A DNA stretch of 64,000 bases, from contig BQJK01000001.1 of assembly GCA_021604665.1 (NCBI GenBank), positions 1,256,364 to 1,320,363 on the forward strand, written 5' to 3'. Below, piece after piece: positions 1 to 8,269 of the stretch. Under the pieces are notes generated by a model that was given only the letters and a program-made list of their open reading frames with translations, did no database searches and was not told the origin of the DNA. Every line of letters begins with the position of its first letter. Position 1 is the stretch's first letter. The translations under genes were made by a program, and so were the position numbers. Origin of the DNA: Rhodomicrobium sp. (lineage in GTDB: Bacteria > Pseudomonadota > Alphaproteobacteria > Rhizobiales > HXMU1428-3).

Positions 1-138
1 AATATCCGGCCTGATACCAAGCTCATCTAGCGCCCGGAGCACACCAATATGCGCCCAGCCCCGTGCCGCACCGCCACCAAGCGCGAGCGCAATTCGCGGG
101 CTCGTCTCAGGCGGGTTTATGCAAGGGGGGCGTTTCAT
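1..138 (-). CDS. Patatin-like phospholipase, N-terminal part (cut by window edge)
   Basis: Only the first 46 codons are inside the window; the gene runs off the left edge. The translation reaches an [22 protein letters not shown] stretch, which is the oxyanion-hole glycine motif (GGGxRG type) and following helix that open patatin/RssA-family serine lipases. The GxSxG nucleophile would lie outside the window. The ATG at 138-136 is preceded by an AAGGAT ribosome-binding site, and no better start lies before the upstream in-frame stop. By family, the product would be a cytoplasmic or membrane-associated esterase or phospholipase. The substrate cannot be inferred. Confidence 0.8.
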   Translation of the reverse strand, partial: MKRPPCINPPETSPRIALALGGGAARGWAHIGVLRALDELGIRPDI

Positions 139-607
139 ATCCTTATTACTCTCAATCAGCGTTACTCTTAAGTCGTGCAAAGCAAGGACTTTTACTATTC
201 ATGGCATCAACGATTGCCAGTAATAGATTAGTCGCACGAGAGGGTGGTCAGGTTCAGTGATAATTCTCACAAAGGGTCAGTGAAATTCCACTGTAAGGGC
301 AAGCCCGCACAATTGTATCGACGTACCAAATCGCGTAAAGGCCACAACACTTGCCCAAAAAACTCACTCAACAGGCTGATATATCACCAGCCAGATAACA
401 CCAGCCAGAAAACACCAGCCAGATAACACCAGCAAGTCACGTATCACCGCCAGAACCACCGCGCCGCTTAAGCTCTCTCGCGCCGCCCACAACACCGGTA
501 GTTTTTCGATAAAGTGGGCCGGCACATCCTTAAGCAAAAGCCCGACTAAACAACTACACAAACCCCAATCAACTCTATAAGCTCACCCAGAACACCACTA
601 ACCCCAC
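139..607. other. Intergenic region without a convincing gene
   Basis: About 470 bases separate the divergent patatin-like gene and the permease. A 65-codon minus-strand reading frame exists here, but it runs through a 14-base tandem repeat that would shift frame with each copy change and has no recognisable domain. I see the tandem repeat and nothing else that can be supported. Confidence 0.5.
381..436. repeat. Four tandem copies of a 14-base unit
   Basis: Four head-to-tail copies of ATAACACCAGCCAG occupy 381-394, 395-408, 409-422 and 423-436, with one or two differences per copy. The unit is not a multiple of three, so copy-number change would break any reading frame through it. There are no spacers, so it is not a CRISPR array. 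Confidence 0.8.
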
Positions 608-1849
608 ATGGAAGCCCCTCTCGTGAGCGACAAACCCGCCAACCACGCCACCTCTTTAAAGCGCGGCCTCACCCTGCCGCTGCTCACCCTATATGGCCTC
701 GGCGTCACCATTGGCGCAGGCATCTATGTGTTGGTTGGTATCACCGCCGCTGAAGCCGGGCTCTATGCCCCCATCTCATTTATCATCGCGGCAGGCACGG
801 TTGCTTTCACAGGCTTTACCTATGCTGAGCTATGCACACGCTACCCCGTTAGCGCCGGGGAAGCCGCCTTTGTAGAAAAAGGCTTTAACTCAAACTCACT
901 GGCGCTTGTTGTTGGTTTGCTGGTCATCGCCTCGGGCGTTGTGTCATCGGCTGCCATCTCCATCGGCGCAACAGGGTATCTGAACAGCTTCATCCCCCTC
1001 TCCCCCATGGTCTTAACGGCGCTAATCATCATGCTTCTCGGCCTTGTTGCCGTCTGGGGCATTGTCGAATCTGTCACCATAGCTGCCATCTTCACACTTA
1101 TAGAGCTAGCCGGCCTCGCCCTAGTTCTCTATTACGGCGTCTCTCTCAAGCCTGATCTAGTCGGGGAATTGGGCAGCCTCATCCCACCGGCCACCGGCGC
1201 CGCCTGGGCCGGCATCACCTCAGCCGGGCTGCTCGCTTTTTTTGCTTTTGTTGGCTTTGAAGACATCGCCAATGTCGCTGAGGAAGTAAAAGACCCAGGC
1301 AAAACTCTGCCCCCAGCCATCATCCTCACCCTGCTTATCGCAACCCTGCTCTATGTTGCAGTGGTCTCTGTCATTGTGCTCGCCGTGCCGATGGAAACTT
1401 TAACAAAATCTGCCGCCCCCCTCGCTCTCGTGTTTGAAAAAGCCGGCAGTGGTACCAGCAAACTATTTGACGCCATCGCCAGTATCGCAACAATCAATGG
1501 CCTGCTGATCCAGATGATTATGGCCTCACGGGTGCTCTACGGCATGGCCTCCCGCGGCACAATGCCGGCTATCTTTGCCCCTGTTAACTCCGTCACCAGA
1601 ACGCCGTTAAACGCCACACTCATGATCGTCGTTATCGTCCTCGCCCTTGCCCTCTTCTTCCCTATTGCGGAACTGGCAAAAGCAACCTCAACCCTGGTGT
1701 TGTTTGTTTTTGTGCTGGTTAATCTCGCCTTACTAAGCCTTAAATGGCGCGGTGAACCCGCCGCACCCGGCGCCTTCGAAGTGCCCCTATGGGTGCCGGT
1801 GATGGGCTGCATCACCAGCAGCCTGCTTCTGCTCTCAGGGTTATTTTAA
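608..1849 (+). CDS. APC-superfamily amino acid permease
   Basis: The 413-residue protein is almost entirely hydrophobic, with about twelve predicted membrane segments. It opens with the APC signature region LTLPLLTLYGLGVTIGAGIY (residues about 20-40), where the GxGxGIY-type break in helix 1 binds the substrate backbone. A second family block, FAFVGFEDIANVAEEVKDPGKTLPPAI (about 215-245), is the conserved helix 6/7 region of cationic and general amino acid permeases. It would act in the inner membrane, probably as a proton- or sodium-coupled amino acid importer or exchanger; the substrate is not resolved. Its stop codon overlaps the end of the convergent channel gene by four bases. A T-rich run (1851-1860) follows. 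Confidence 0.88.
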   Translation: MEAPLVSDKPANHATSLKRGLTLPLLTLYGLGVTIGAGIYVLVGITAAEAGLYAPISFIIAAGTVAFTGFTYAELCTRYPVSAGEAAFVEKGFNSNSLALVVGLLVIASGVVSSAAISIGATGYLNSFIPLSPMVLTALIIMLLGLVAVWGIVESVTIAAIFTLIELAGLALVLYYGVSLKPDLVGELGSLIPPATGAAWAGITSAGLLAFFAFVGFEDIANVAEEVKDPGKTLPPAIILTLLIATLLYVAVVSVIVLAVPMETLTKSAAPLALVFEKAGSGTSKLFDAIASIATINGLLIQMIMASRVLYGMASRGTMPAIFAPVNSVTRTPLNATLMIVVIVLALALFFPIAELAKATSTLVLFVFVLVNLALLSLKWRGEPAAPGAFEVPLWVPVMGCITSSLLLLSGLF

Positions 1850-2472
1850 GGTTTTTTTTTCCCCATATTCATCGGCCGGAACACAAGCCACACTCTGACC
1901 AATAGAATAAACAAAAAAGCGATCAGCAAGCTCATCTGCTCTTCCATAGTGCCGCGCAGCAGGAGATAAAGCCCCCCGCCTGCCAGTGAGAGCGTCGCAT
2001 AAATATCTGTCTTGAGCACCAGCGGCGTTTCCCCGCAAATAATATCCCTGAGGATACCGCCGCCAATCCCCGTGATACAGCCAAGAAAAACCGCCATCAC
2101 CGGCGAGATGCCAGCCGTAAGCGCAATGCGCATACCGATGAGCGTAAAGAGCGCCAGCCCAACCGCGTCGGTCAGGTTTAATAGCAGTTTGCGCCGCCCA
2201 AGCCCCGCCTCCAGCTTTTCCGCCAGAAAAAACGCAACCATCCCCACCGGCACAGCCGTGAACACATAGATCTGATCCTGAAGCCAGAATACTGGCTGAT
2301 TGCCGATAAGTAGATCCCGCATAGTGCCGCCGCCCACCGCTGTGATGACAGCAAGAAAGGCCGCGCCAAACAAATCAAAATCATTGCGTGCCGCCTGAAT
2401 AGCCGCAGAAACAGCCATCGCCGTCGTCGCCAGCACTGTCAGCACAAGAAGTAAGGTCACATTCTCAAACAT
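1846..2472 (-). CDS. TRIC-type/UPF0126 family membrane channel
   Basis: This 208-residue protein has about seven membrane helices arranged as an internal duplication. Each half carries the glycine-rich family motif: GGGTMRDLLIG near residue 48 and GIGGGILRDIICGE near residue 134. These are hallmarks of the bacterial trimeric intracellular cation channel (YicG/YadS) family, whose members conduct K+ or Na+ across the inner membrane. The length is typical. It ends convergently with the permease gene. The start is the first ATG of the frame. There is no operon partner on its strand within 70 bases, so physiological role cannot be read from context. Confidence 0.88.
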   Translation of the reverse strand: MFENVTLLLVLTVLATTAMAVSAAIQAARNDFDLFGAAFLAVITAVGGGTMRDLLIGNQPVFWLQDQIYVFTAVPVGMVAFFLAEKLEAGLGRRKLLLNLTDAVGLALFTLIGMRIALTAGISPVMAVFLGCITGIGGGILRDIICGETPLVLKTDIYATLSLAGGGLYLLLRGTMEEQMSLLIAFLFILLVRVWLVFRPMNMGKKKP

Positions 2473-2549
2473 CGCGTTTGGTATCCCGGTCGAATAGCAT
2501 CAAACTACAGCACAATAAAAAAACCAGATAGCGTCAAAAACAGGAAGCA

Positions 2550-3128
2550 TCAATCCCTGTCAATCGTACCATCAATTTGTTCTGAAAGGAGCAAGGTGGC
2601 CGCCCGCTTCGCATCACCCGCCGGATCTTGTTCATGATCAAAATGCGCCATAACGGTGGCGCCGTCTTTTAAAAGCAACAAACCGCGCGCAAGTACAGCC
2701 GGATCTTTCGCGCCAGCCTCGCTGGCTATGCGCTCTATCTCGCGAAACAATAATCTTTTGTGTTCGCTCGCCTGGCTATGAATTGGGTGCGTGCTATCTG
2801 GATACTCGCAAGAGGCCTTAATAAAAAGGCAGGAGCTAAATTCTTCGGTTGCAAACCATTCAGAAAGCGCATCAAAGATCGCAAGCAGTTGCGCTTGAGG
2901 CGCCCCCGCCTCCTTGATGCGGCGAAACAACCAGCCCCTGAACTCCTCATCCCGTAACCGCAACACAGCAAGGATCAGATCTTCCTTGGTACGAAAATGC
3001 TTGAACATTGTCGTTTTTGAAATACCCGTTTCCGCGGCAAGCATATCCATGCCTGCCGTATGAAACCCCTCCCGGTAAAAAATTTTAAGGGCCTTGCGGA
3101 CCAATTCATCACGCTTATTAGGGCGCAT
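2550..3128 (-). CDS. TetR/AcrR-family transcriptional regulator
   Basis: The N-terminal 50 residues form a TetR helix-turn-helix (ALKIFYREGFHTAGMDMLAAETGISKTTMFKHFRTKEDLILAVL); the remainder is a helical ligand-binding domain containing cysteines. I chose the ATG at 3128 because GGAG lies seven bases upstream; an ATG seven codons earlier would give 199 residues. The gene is divergent from the YHS/AhpD-like/PPOX cluster, with a perfect inverted repeat in the shared region, so it probably represses that cluster and possibly itself. The HTH and C-terminal layout resemble NemR/AcuR-like regulators that respond to electrophiles, but the inducer is inference. Confidence 0.88.
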   Translation of the reverse strand: MRPNKRDELVRKALKIFYREGFHTAGMDMLAAETGISKTTMFKHFRTKEDLILAVLRLRDEEFRGWLFRRIKEAGAPQAQLLAIFDALSEWFATEEFSSCLFIKASCEYPDSTHPIHSQASEHKRLLFREIERIASEAGAKDPAVLARGLLLLKDGATVMAHFDHEQDPAGDAKRAATLLLSEQIDGTIDRD

Positions 3129-3524
3129 ACCATCTCCAGTGCGTACCATTCTGTTAATTTAAGTCAGTTGTAAAAACCGCCAAATCTATCACTAAAATCA
3201 TTAATAAACTGAAATTTAAGTTATTAAAAGGCAAAGCACCAGCCAGGATCACAAAAACGTTACTAGCAATTCTGTACCGATCTGTTAATTAAAAAGCAAG
3301 CGAAGATGAACAGATCGGTTCATGCTTAAAAATTCCAGCCATAAGCCCAATCACGGCTCTTCGGACAAGGCTGGTTGAAACAACAACGCGCCTGATAAGT
3401 CAGCACTTATCTAACGGCATCACAAACCCGGGTGGCTGTCTCACCAAAGACCCACCCCCCGTTAATCGCCGCATGAAGTGAGCATCACCTCTCTTCAACG
3501 GCACAATGAAAAAGGATTATTAAA
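3129..3524. other. Divergent promoter region between TetR regulator and stress cluster
   Basis: About 400 bases without a gene. It is AT-rich near the regulator and carries the paired inverted-repeat boxes listed separately, so it probably holds both divergent promoters. No small open frame with a ribosome-binding site was recognised. Confidence 0.5.
3276..3319. promoter_or_regulatory. Paired inverted-repeat boxes, probable TetR operator
   Basis: ACCGATCTGTT (3276-3286) and AACAGATCGGT (3309-3319) are perfect reverse complements separated by 22 bases. Each box is itself close to the palindrome ACCGATCGGT, a form common among TetR-family operators. Location between a TetR gene and its divergent neighbours supports an operator role. 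Confidence 0.6.
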
Positions 3525-4019
3525 ATGAAATATATCGAACTCCTCATCGCCTCCACAGCGCTTTTTGGCCTTATTGCAGATAGTACAATCGCCAAAGCCG
3601 CCGATGAATATAACGTCACAAAAGGCACAACAACCACAGGCCATAGCCTCGCGCTTCGCGGCAATGATCTTGTAGCTTTGACAAAACAGAACAATGTCAC
3701 ACCCGGCTTGGCTAAATTCACCCAGATACATGATGGGGTGGCCTACTACTTCGCTTCTGAAGAAACAAAACGCCAGTTCGCCGCCAATCCAGAAAAATAC
3801 CTGCCACAGTTTGGCGGCTACTGCGCCCTCGGCATTGCCCTAAACAAAAAGCTCGATGGCAGCCCCCGTTATGCAGACATCGTAGATGGCAAGCTTTACC
3901 TCTTGTTAAACGCCGCAGTTTTCGAAGCTTATAAAAAAGACAAAGCCGGCACCATCGCCAAAGCAAATAAGCTCTGGCCGACAATCAAACATCTGACGGT
4001 GCAGGAAGCAAACAGCTAA
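3525..4019 (+). CDS. Secreted YHS-domain protein
   Basis: The 164-residue product begins with a Sec signal peptide (about residues 1-26, ending near AKA). It has a YHS-like domain: residues 60-110 hold the pattern HDGVAYYFASEETKRQFAANPEKYLPQFGGYCALG, followed by a conserved DGSPRYADIVDGKLYLLLNAAVFEAYKKD tail. YHS domains are linked to metal binding or redox partners. This periplasmic subfamily is commonly annotated simply as a YHS domain protein without known activity. It is the first gene of a three-gene same-strand set under the divergent TetR regulator. An AAGGA ribosome-binding site precedes the ATG. Function beyond periplasmic location is unknown. Confidence 0.8.
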   Translation: MKYIELLIASTALFGLIADSTIAKAADEYNVTKGTTTTGHSLALRGNDLVALTKQNNVTPGLAKFTQIHDGVAYYFASEETKRQFAANPEKYLPQFGGYCALGIALNKKLDGSPRYADIVDGKLYLLLNAAVFEAYKKDKAGTIAKANKLWPTIKHLTVQEANS

Positions 4020-4126
4020 TCCAACCATAACCCCAGCAATGATTATGATTGGCGGTCATCATTGAAGTTACGCCATCAGGTCAAACATCGCTCAGTTAAA
4101 CAATTCAAAAATTTAAGGATAATATC

Positions 4127-4678
4127 ATGTCGCGTATACCAACCCCCGCATCAATCAACGAAGCCCCCACCGCCTCACAACCAATCCTGGAGGCCGTGAA
4201 CAAGCAGCTTGGCTCGGTGCCAAATATATTCCGCATGGTCTCAAATAGCCCCGCCGCTCTAGAGGGCTACGCCAGCCTTAACGGTGCCCTTGGCAAAGGC
4301 AAACTCGACCCCCAAACCAGAGAGCGCATCGCTCTAGCTGTGGCAGAGGTAAACGGCTGTAATTACTGCCTCTCGGCCCACACTTATCTCGGCAAAAATC
4401 TGGCCAAGCTTGATGATGTTGAAATCGCCGCAAACAGAGGCGGCACCTCAACAGACCCCAAAGCTGTGGCAGCCGTTCGTTTTGCCATCACTGTCCTTAA
4501 TGAGCGCGGCCATATCAACAATGAGGACCTAAATGAAGTCCGGGCTGCCGGTTACAGCAATGAGGAAATCATAGAGATTGTCCAGCATGTCGCTCTCAAT
4601 GTATGGACAAACTTTATCAATGAAGTTGCTCAAACAGAAATCGACTTCCCCGTAGTGGATGCTGAAAAAGCGGCGTAA
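4127..4678 (+). CDS. AhpD-like/carboxymuconolactone decarboxylase family protein
   Basis: The 183-residue cytoplasmic protein has the AhpD-like fold signature: residues about 65-90 read RERIALAVAEVNGCNYCLSAHTYLGK, with the CxxC pair and downstream histidine that form the redox centre of AhpD-type alkyl hydroperoxidases. The surrounding helices match the carboxymuconolactone decarboxylase-like family. With the CxxC/His present, a peroxidase or thiol-reductase role is more likely than decarboxylation. It lies between the secreted YHS protein and a PPOX-family flavoprotein, a combination consistent with a TetR-controlled oxidative or electrophile stress response. A ribosome-binding AAGGA precedes the start. 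Confidence 0.85.
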   Translation: MSRIPTPASINEAPTASQPILEAVNKQLGSVPNIFRMVSNSPAALEGYASLNGALGKGKLDPQTRERIALAVAEVNGCNYCLSAHTYLGKNLAKLDDVEIAANRGGTSTDPKAVAAVRFAITVLNERGHINNEDLNEVRAAGYSNEEIIEIVQHVALNVWTNFINEVAQTEIDFPVVDAEKAA

Positions 4679-4770
4679 CCCTCCCCCGCCCCTCCCCTGC
4701 CGTTATGGCATCCACAAACTTCCGCTGGCGCTTCAAGCGTCAGCGGATTTTTTAAAAGAGGATCTCAATT

Positions 4771-5403
4771 ATGAATAAAGATCAGAGTGAAGAAACCAGT
4801 GGCTATTCAAGCGATATCGCCTTTACAAACAGTGTGAAATCCATCCAGCAGCGCAAGGGCTCCCGCCAGATCTATATGAAAATGGAAGAAAGAGGCGGCT
4901 GGCAAACCAAAATAACAGACGAGTTGAAAAACTTCATAGAGGCTCAAATCAGCGTTTTTTTCGCGACAGCCAATGCTGAAGGCCAACCCTATATCCAGCA
5001 CAGGGGCGGACCAGCAGGCTTTCTGAAAGTGATCGATGAAACCACAATCGCTTTTGCAGATTTCACCGGTAACAAACAATATATCACCATGGGAAATCTT
5101 GCAGAAAATGACAAAGCCAATCTCTTTCTCATCGACTATGCCGCCAAACGGCGCATTAAAATATGGGGAACATCCCGAGTGGTTGAAGGGCATGAAGAAT
5201 TGGTCGAGCAACTTATGCCATCTGGTTACAAAGCCCGGCCAGAGCAGGTGATTCTGTTCACTGTCTCCGCTTGGGATGTCAATTGCCCCCAGCACATCCC
5301 CCAGCGCTTTGAAGCAAGCGATGTCGAAAAATTGCTGGCAGAGCGCGACGAAAAAATAAAAAATCTTGAGATGAAATTAGAAAAACTCAAGGGCAATTCG
5401 TAA
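4771..5403 (+). CDS. Pyridoxamine 5'-phosphate oxidase-family flavoprotein
   Basis: The 210-residue protein carries a split-barrel FMN-binding domain. Residues about 60-150 include ISVFFATANAEGQPYIQHRGGPAGFLKV, FADFTGNKQYITMGNL and RRIKIWGTSRVVEG, all typical of PPOX-family proteins that are not true PdxH enzymes. A short charged helix (residues about 185-210) closes the protein and may mediate oligomerisation. It is probably a cytosolic FMN- or F420-type reductase acting on small electrophiles; the substrate is unknown. An AGAGGAT ribosome-binding site sits before the ATG. It is the last gene of the TetR-linked cluster, followed by a hairpin shared with the convergent P460 gene. Confidence 0.82.
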   Translation: MNKDQSEETSGYSSDIAFTNSVKSIQQRKGSRQIYMKMEERGGWQTKITDELKNFIEAQISVFFATANAEGQPYIQHRGGPAGFLKVIDETTIAFADFTGNKQYITMGNLAENDKANLFLIDYAAKRRIKIWGTSRVVEGHEELVEQLMPSGYKARPEQVILFTVSAWDVNCPQHIPQRFEASDVEKLLAERDEKIKNLEMKLEKLKGNS

Positions 5404-5478
5404 CATATCAACTTATTGGCCGTTTGTATCTGCTCCAGCGGTGAAGCGAGATTGATAAATGTAGAGACAAAAGGAAAA

Positions 5479-5514
5479 GCCCGGCCCTGCTTAAATTGAT
5501 AAGCAGAACCGGGC
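5479..5514. terminator. Hairpin between convergent PPOX and P460 genes
   Basis: GCCCGG(5479-5484)..CTGCTTA(5487-5493) pairs with TAAGCAG(5500-5506)..CCGGGC(5509-5514), interrupted by a two-base internal mismatch. On the minus strand it is followed by a T-rich tail, so it best terminates the P460 gene and may serve both genes. Confidence 0.6.
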
Positions 5515-5550
5515 CCATAAAATCTTCAAACAAGCCACTAATAGCTGGCT

Positions 5551-6063
5551 TTATTTCATATGTTCATAAGAAAACACATGCTTCGTATCAGTCAGCGGTG
5601 CATGGCATTTTCTGCAATCATTTAAATTCTTTTTAGCAACCGAGCCATCCGGTTTGAAGGCTGCAAAATCCCAGTCACCATTGCGAAATTCTTCTGAAAA
5701 CTGCTCACCCCAGCCTTTCCGTTTTTCCATCACAGCAACCAGTGCAAATTTATCGCGAATGCGTCTGCTAAGGTCACTTTCAATAACCTCGCCGTCTTCA
5801 TCTTTTTTCGCTTTATATATTTCACCAACGATAACAGCCCCATCAGGAAATTCACCCGTGGCCTTCACAGCTTTCAGCACCTCTTCACTCGCAAATAAAC
5901 GAATAATCTGGTCATCATTTTGCGTGCGATCAAGACTGAGATAATTCACAAAATCAGTTTTGTAGTTTTCCGGAAATTTAATCTTGGATTGAGGCTCTTC
6001 AGCAAACACCTTGCCGCAAAAAGCAAGCAATAGAAGTGAAACAAGTGCAACCGTTCTAATCAT
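5551..6063 (-). CDS. Cytochrome P460-family haem protein, periplasmic
   Basis: The 170-residue product has a signal peptide (residues 1-22, ending FA). Its P460-like beta fold is recognisable from FPENYKTDFVNYLSLDRTQNDDQIIRLFASEEVLKA, followed by GAVIVGEIYKAKKDEDG and a C-terminal CRKCH haem c attachment site. Family members are periplasmic monohaem proteins: true cytochromes P460 oxidise hydroxylamine using a lysine-haem crosslink, while related cytochromes c'-beta bind NO. I cannot tell which applies here. I chose the ATG at 6063 because GGGAG lies eight bases upstream and it starts a clean signal peptide; the frame extends further upstream without merit. It is divergent from a cysteine-rich HTH regulator that probably controls it. 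Confidence 0.82.
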   Translation of the reverse strand: MIRTVALVSLLLLAFCGKVFAEEPQSKIKFPENYKTDFVNYLSLDRTQNDDQIIRLFASEEVLKAVKATGEFPDGAVIVGEIYKAKKDEDGEVIESDLSRRIRDKFALVAVMEKRKGWGEQFSEEFRNGDWDFAAFKPDGSVAKKNLNDCRKCHAPLTDTKHVFSYEHMK

Positions 6064-6248
6064 CTTCGTCTCCCACATTGTGCATCCCATCAGTTTTTTG
6101 CCACCCGATAAAAGATGCAATTTATAGCAATGTTTTAATGCTATGCTATAAAAACAATTATAACAATAATTAATGTCGTAATTGTATGATTTGACATTCA
6201 AGTTATTTATATCTACCTAGACTAAAGTTGACGAAGGGCATTTTTTGA

Positions 6249-6860
6249 ATGGCAACAAGAGACCAAATCACCGCTTTGCTGAGAGAAACGCCAAAAACCA
6301 TCTCAGAACTGGCCGCAGAGTTAGGCGTCGCAAGAAATGCTATCTCCTTTCAGCTGCACCGGCTAATCGCTGAGGGCATTGTGGAAAAAGGCACCATCCG
6401 CCGCAAAAGCCGGGCCGGTAAACCCGCTCAGGAATATAAGATCACCCCGGGCAAGGAAGATCTCGGCTCCCATGCCTACACCCCCTTTGTGAAAAGCCTG
6501 CTGGTACAACTCCCCAAACATTTAAGCCCCGCCAAGAGAAAATCACTCCTGGAGCAGGTCGGCAAACATATGGCTGTAGAGGCAGGATTATCAAATAATG
6601 AGGATTTTCAAACAAACCTGCGCGCGGCGATAAATCTCGTGAACAAGCTTGGCGCTACCGCTGAATGGTATGATGATGATGACCAGGTCATCGTGAGAAA
6701 CATCAGCTGTCCTTTAGCCGGCGCTGTACGGGTGGAACCTTGCGTCTGCGATGCGGTGGCCGCCTTTTTCACAGAAGCCACCGGCGCAAAAACCACCGCC
6801 AGCTGCCAACATGATGAGAATCTTGTTTGCCGCTACATCATTGAGAAACAATCAGCCTAA
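6249..6860 (+). CDS. SufR-like HTH regulator with a C-terminal cysteine cluster
   Basis: The 203-residue protein has an N-terminal winged helix-turn-helix (residues about 5-60; TISELAAELGVARNAISFQLHRLIAEGIVEKG) and a C-terminal domain with cysteines at 154, 165, 167, 186 and 194. The HTH plus late cysteine pattern resembles SufR-type ArsR/DeoR regulators that bind an iron-sulfur cluster, although the spacing is not identical to SufR. A cluster-based sensor of NO, redox or iron status is a reasonable inference. It is divergent from the cytochrome P460 gene, with 185 bases between starts. No suf genes lie in the window, so control of P460 is more likely than of Fe-S assembly. Its stop overlaps the convergent anmK end. 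Confidence 0.75.
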   Translation: MATRDQITALLRETPKTISELAAELGVARNAISFQLHRLIAEGIVEKGTIRRKSRAGKPAQEYKITPGKEDLGSHAYTPFVKSLLVQLPKHLSPAKRKSLLEQVGKHMAVEAGLSNNEDFQTNLRAAINLVNKLGATAEWYDDDDQVIVRNISCPLAGAVRVEPCVCDAVAAFFTEATGAKTTASCQHDENLVCRYIIEKQSA

Positions 6861-8014
6861 ACCTCAGCTAACTGCCCGCCAACTTGCGGCGCCATAACCC
6901 CCGTTGTTCCGGGGAATGTCAACGGTAAACCCGCAAGATGGCGCACAGCAAGAAAACCAAAAGCTTCCGCCTCGACAAAATTTCCCTGCCATCCAAACTC
7001 ATCAGCCCCGCAAACAGGCGCTGAAACAACCGCCGCCAATCGTTGCATCATATGCTCATTCTTAGCGCCGCCGCCAACCACAACCCAGCGCTTTGGCCGC
7101 GCCGCCATATAAGCTTCAGCGACGGCAATGCTGCGCACAGTCATCTCAACCAAAGTCGCCGCGCCATCTTCAAGGGTTAACCCCGCAGCTGTAACAGCGC
7201 GAAGCGCATCTGTAGAAAACTCATGCCGGTCCAGTGATTTGGGCGGTGCCTTCTTAAAATAAGCACCCTCCAAAAAGTCAGCTACAATCCGCTCATCAAC
7301 AGCGCCGCGCCGGGCATAAGCACCGCCCGCATCCATCGGCTCTCCACACTTTCCAAACACCCAATCATTTAGCAATCCATTCCCCGGCCCCGTATCAAAC
7401 GCCAACAATTCATTACTTCCAGCACCATCCCCTGAAGGACCGATATATGTAACATTCGCCACACCGCCAATATTGACAATGACCACAGGCAGCTCAAGTC
7501 CAGCCTCGGTCGCCAGCGCCTGATGATAAACCGGCACCAAGGGAGCCCCCTGCCCCCCCGCCTGCAAATCGCTTTGGCGCAGCTCATGCACCACAGGCAT
7601 CCCAAGCGCGCAGGCAAGCTCCGGCCCACTACCCGCTTGTAAGGTCACATGTTGCGCCGCATCATGAAACAGCGTCTGCCCATGAAATCCAATCACATCA
7701 ATATCCATAGGGCCAAAGCCAGAAACCGACATCAGCCGCCGCACCGCATCAATATGCCGGGCAGTTACCAGAGGGCTCACCCTGTCAACAATTGCCCGCC
7801 GCGCTGCTAATTCAGAGGTTCCCCCATGAGAAAGCCCTGCCATTTCACGCATCTGCTCCTGCAGTAAACTTTGCTCACTCGCATTATATGCCACAAATTC
7901 ATATGGCCCCCGCGCTAGAATAGAGACGCCATCCGTCTCTATAATTGCCGCATCAACCCCATCGGCAGAAGTACCGCTCATTAACCCGATCGCACGTTTA
8001 ACAGCTAAATTCAT
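6857..8014 (-). CDS. anmK: Anhydro-N-acetylmuramic acid kinase
   Basis: This 385-residue enzyme phosphorylates and hydrolyses 1,6-anhydro-MurNAc during peptidoglycan recycling in the cytoplasm. The N-terminus AIGLMSGTSADGVDAAIIETDG is the AnmK phosphate-1 loop. FHGQTLFHDA, VNIGGVANVTYIG, FDTGPGNGLLNDW and the late VVGGGAKNEHMMQRL are the remaining diagnostic blocks of the sugar kinase/Hsp70 fold. The ATG at 8014 (or four codons upstream) is chosen because the conserved sequence starts just after it; the longer frame from 8080 adds an unsupported tail. It is divergent from tyrS, an arrangement common in Alphaproteobacteria. Its end overlaps the convergent HTH gene by four bases. Confidence 0.95.
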   Translation of the reverse strand: MNLAVKRAIGLMSGTSADGVDAAIIETDGVSILARGPYEFVAYNASEQSLLQEQMREMAGLSHGGTSELAARRAIVDRVSPLVTARHIDAVRRLMSVSGFGPMDIDVIGFHGQTLFHDAAQHVTLQAGSGPELACALGMPVVHELRQSDLQAGGQGAPLVPVYHQALATEAGLELPVVIVNIGGVANVTYIGPSGDGAGSNELLAFDTGPGNGLLNDWVFGKCGEPMDAGGAYARRGAVDERIVADFLEGAYFKKAPPKSLDRHEFSTDALRAVTAAGLTLEDGAATLVEMTVRSIAVAEAYMAARPKRWVVVGGGAKNEHMMQRLAAVVSAPVCGADEFGWQGNFVEAEAFGFLAVRHLAGLPLTFPGTTGVMAPQVGGQLAEV

Positions 8015-8269
8015 GACCAACCCCATTGACAAATGGTGACATAATTTTAGAAAGCCACTAACACATAATAGCAGTGACATGAAACAGCCGCCATTCAGAG
8101 CTTAATGAAAACCAATTCTCATATAAAAATGGTAGCGCAATAACTGTAACGAAATAACTATGGCAATATTCCTGTCCATTTAAAAATAGAACACCAACAG
8201 GCAGCCTTAAACCATCTAAACCACCACTGCACTAGCAACCACCGCGCCGTTCAGGCTAAAGAGAAAAAA

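Noticed and set aside
381..436. CRISPR array
   Set aside because: Units are 14 bases, head to tail, without spacers, and no cas genes are present.
364..561. 65-codon minus-strand frame as a small membrane protein
   Set aside because: It runs through a 14-base tandem repeat that would break the frame when copy number changes, has no ribosome-binding site I can see and no domain.
4807..5295. 162-codon frame antisense to the PPOX-family gene
   Set aside because: The plus-strand frame has clear domain motifs and a ribosome-binding site; the antisense one has neither.
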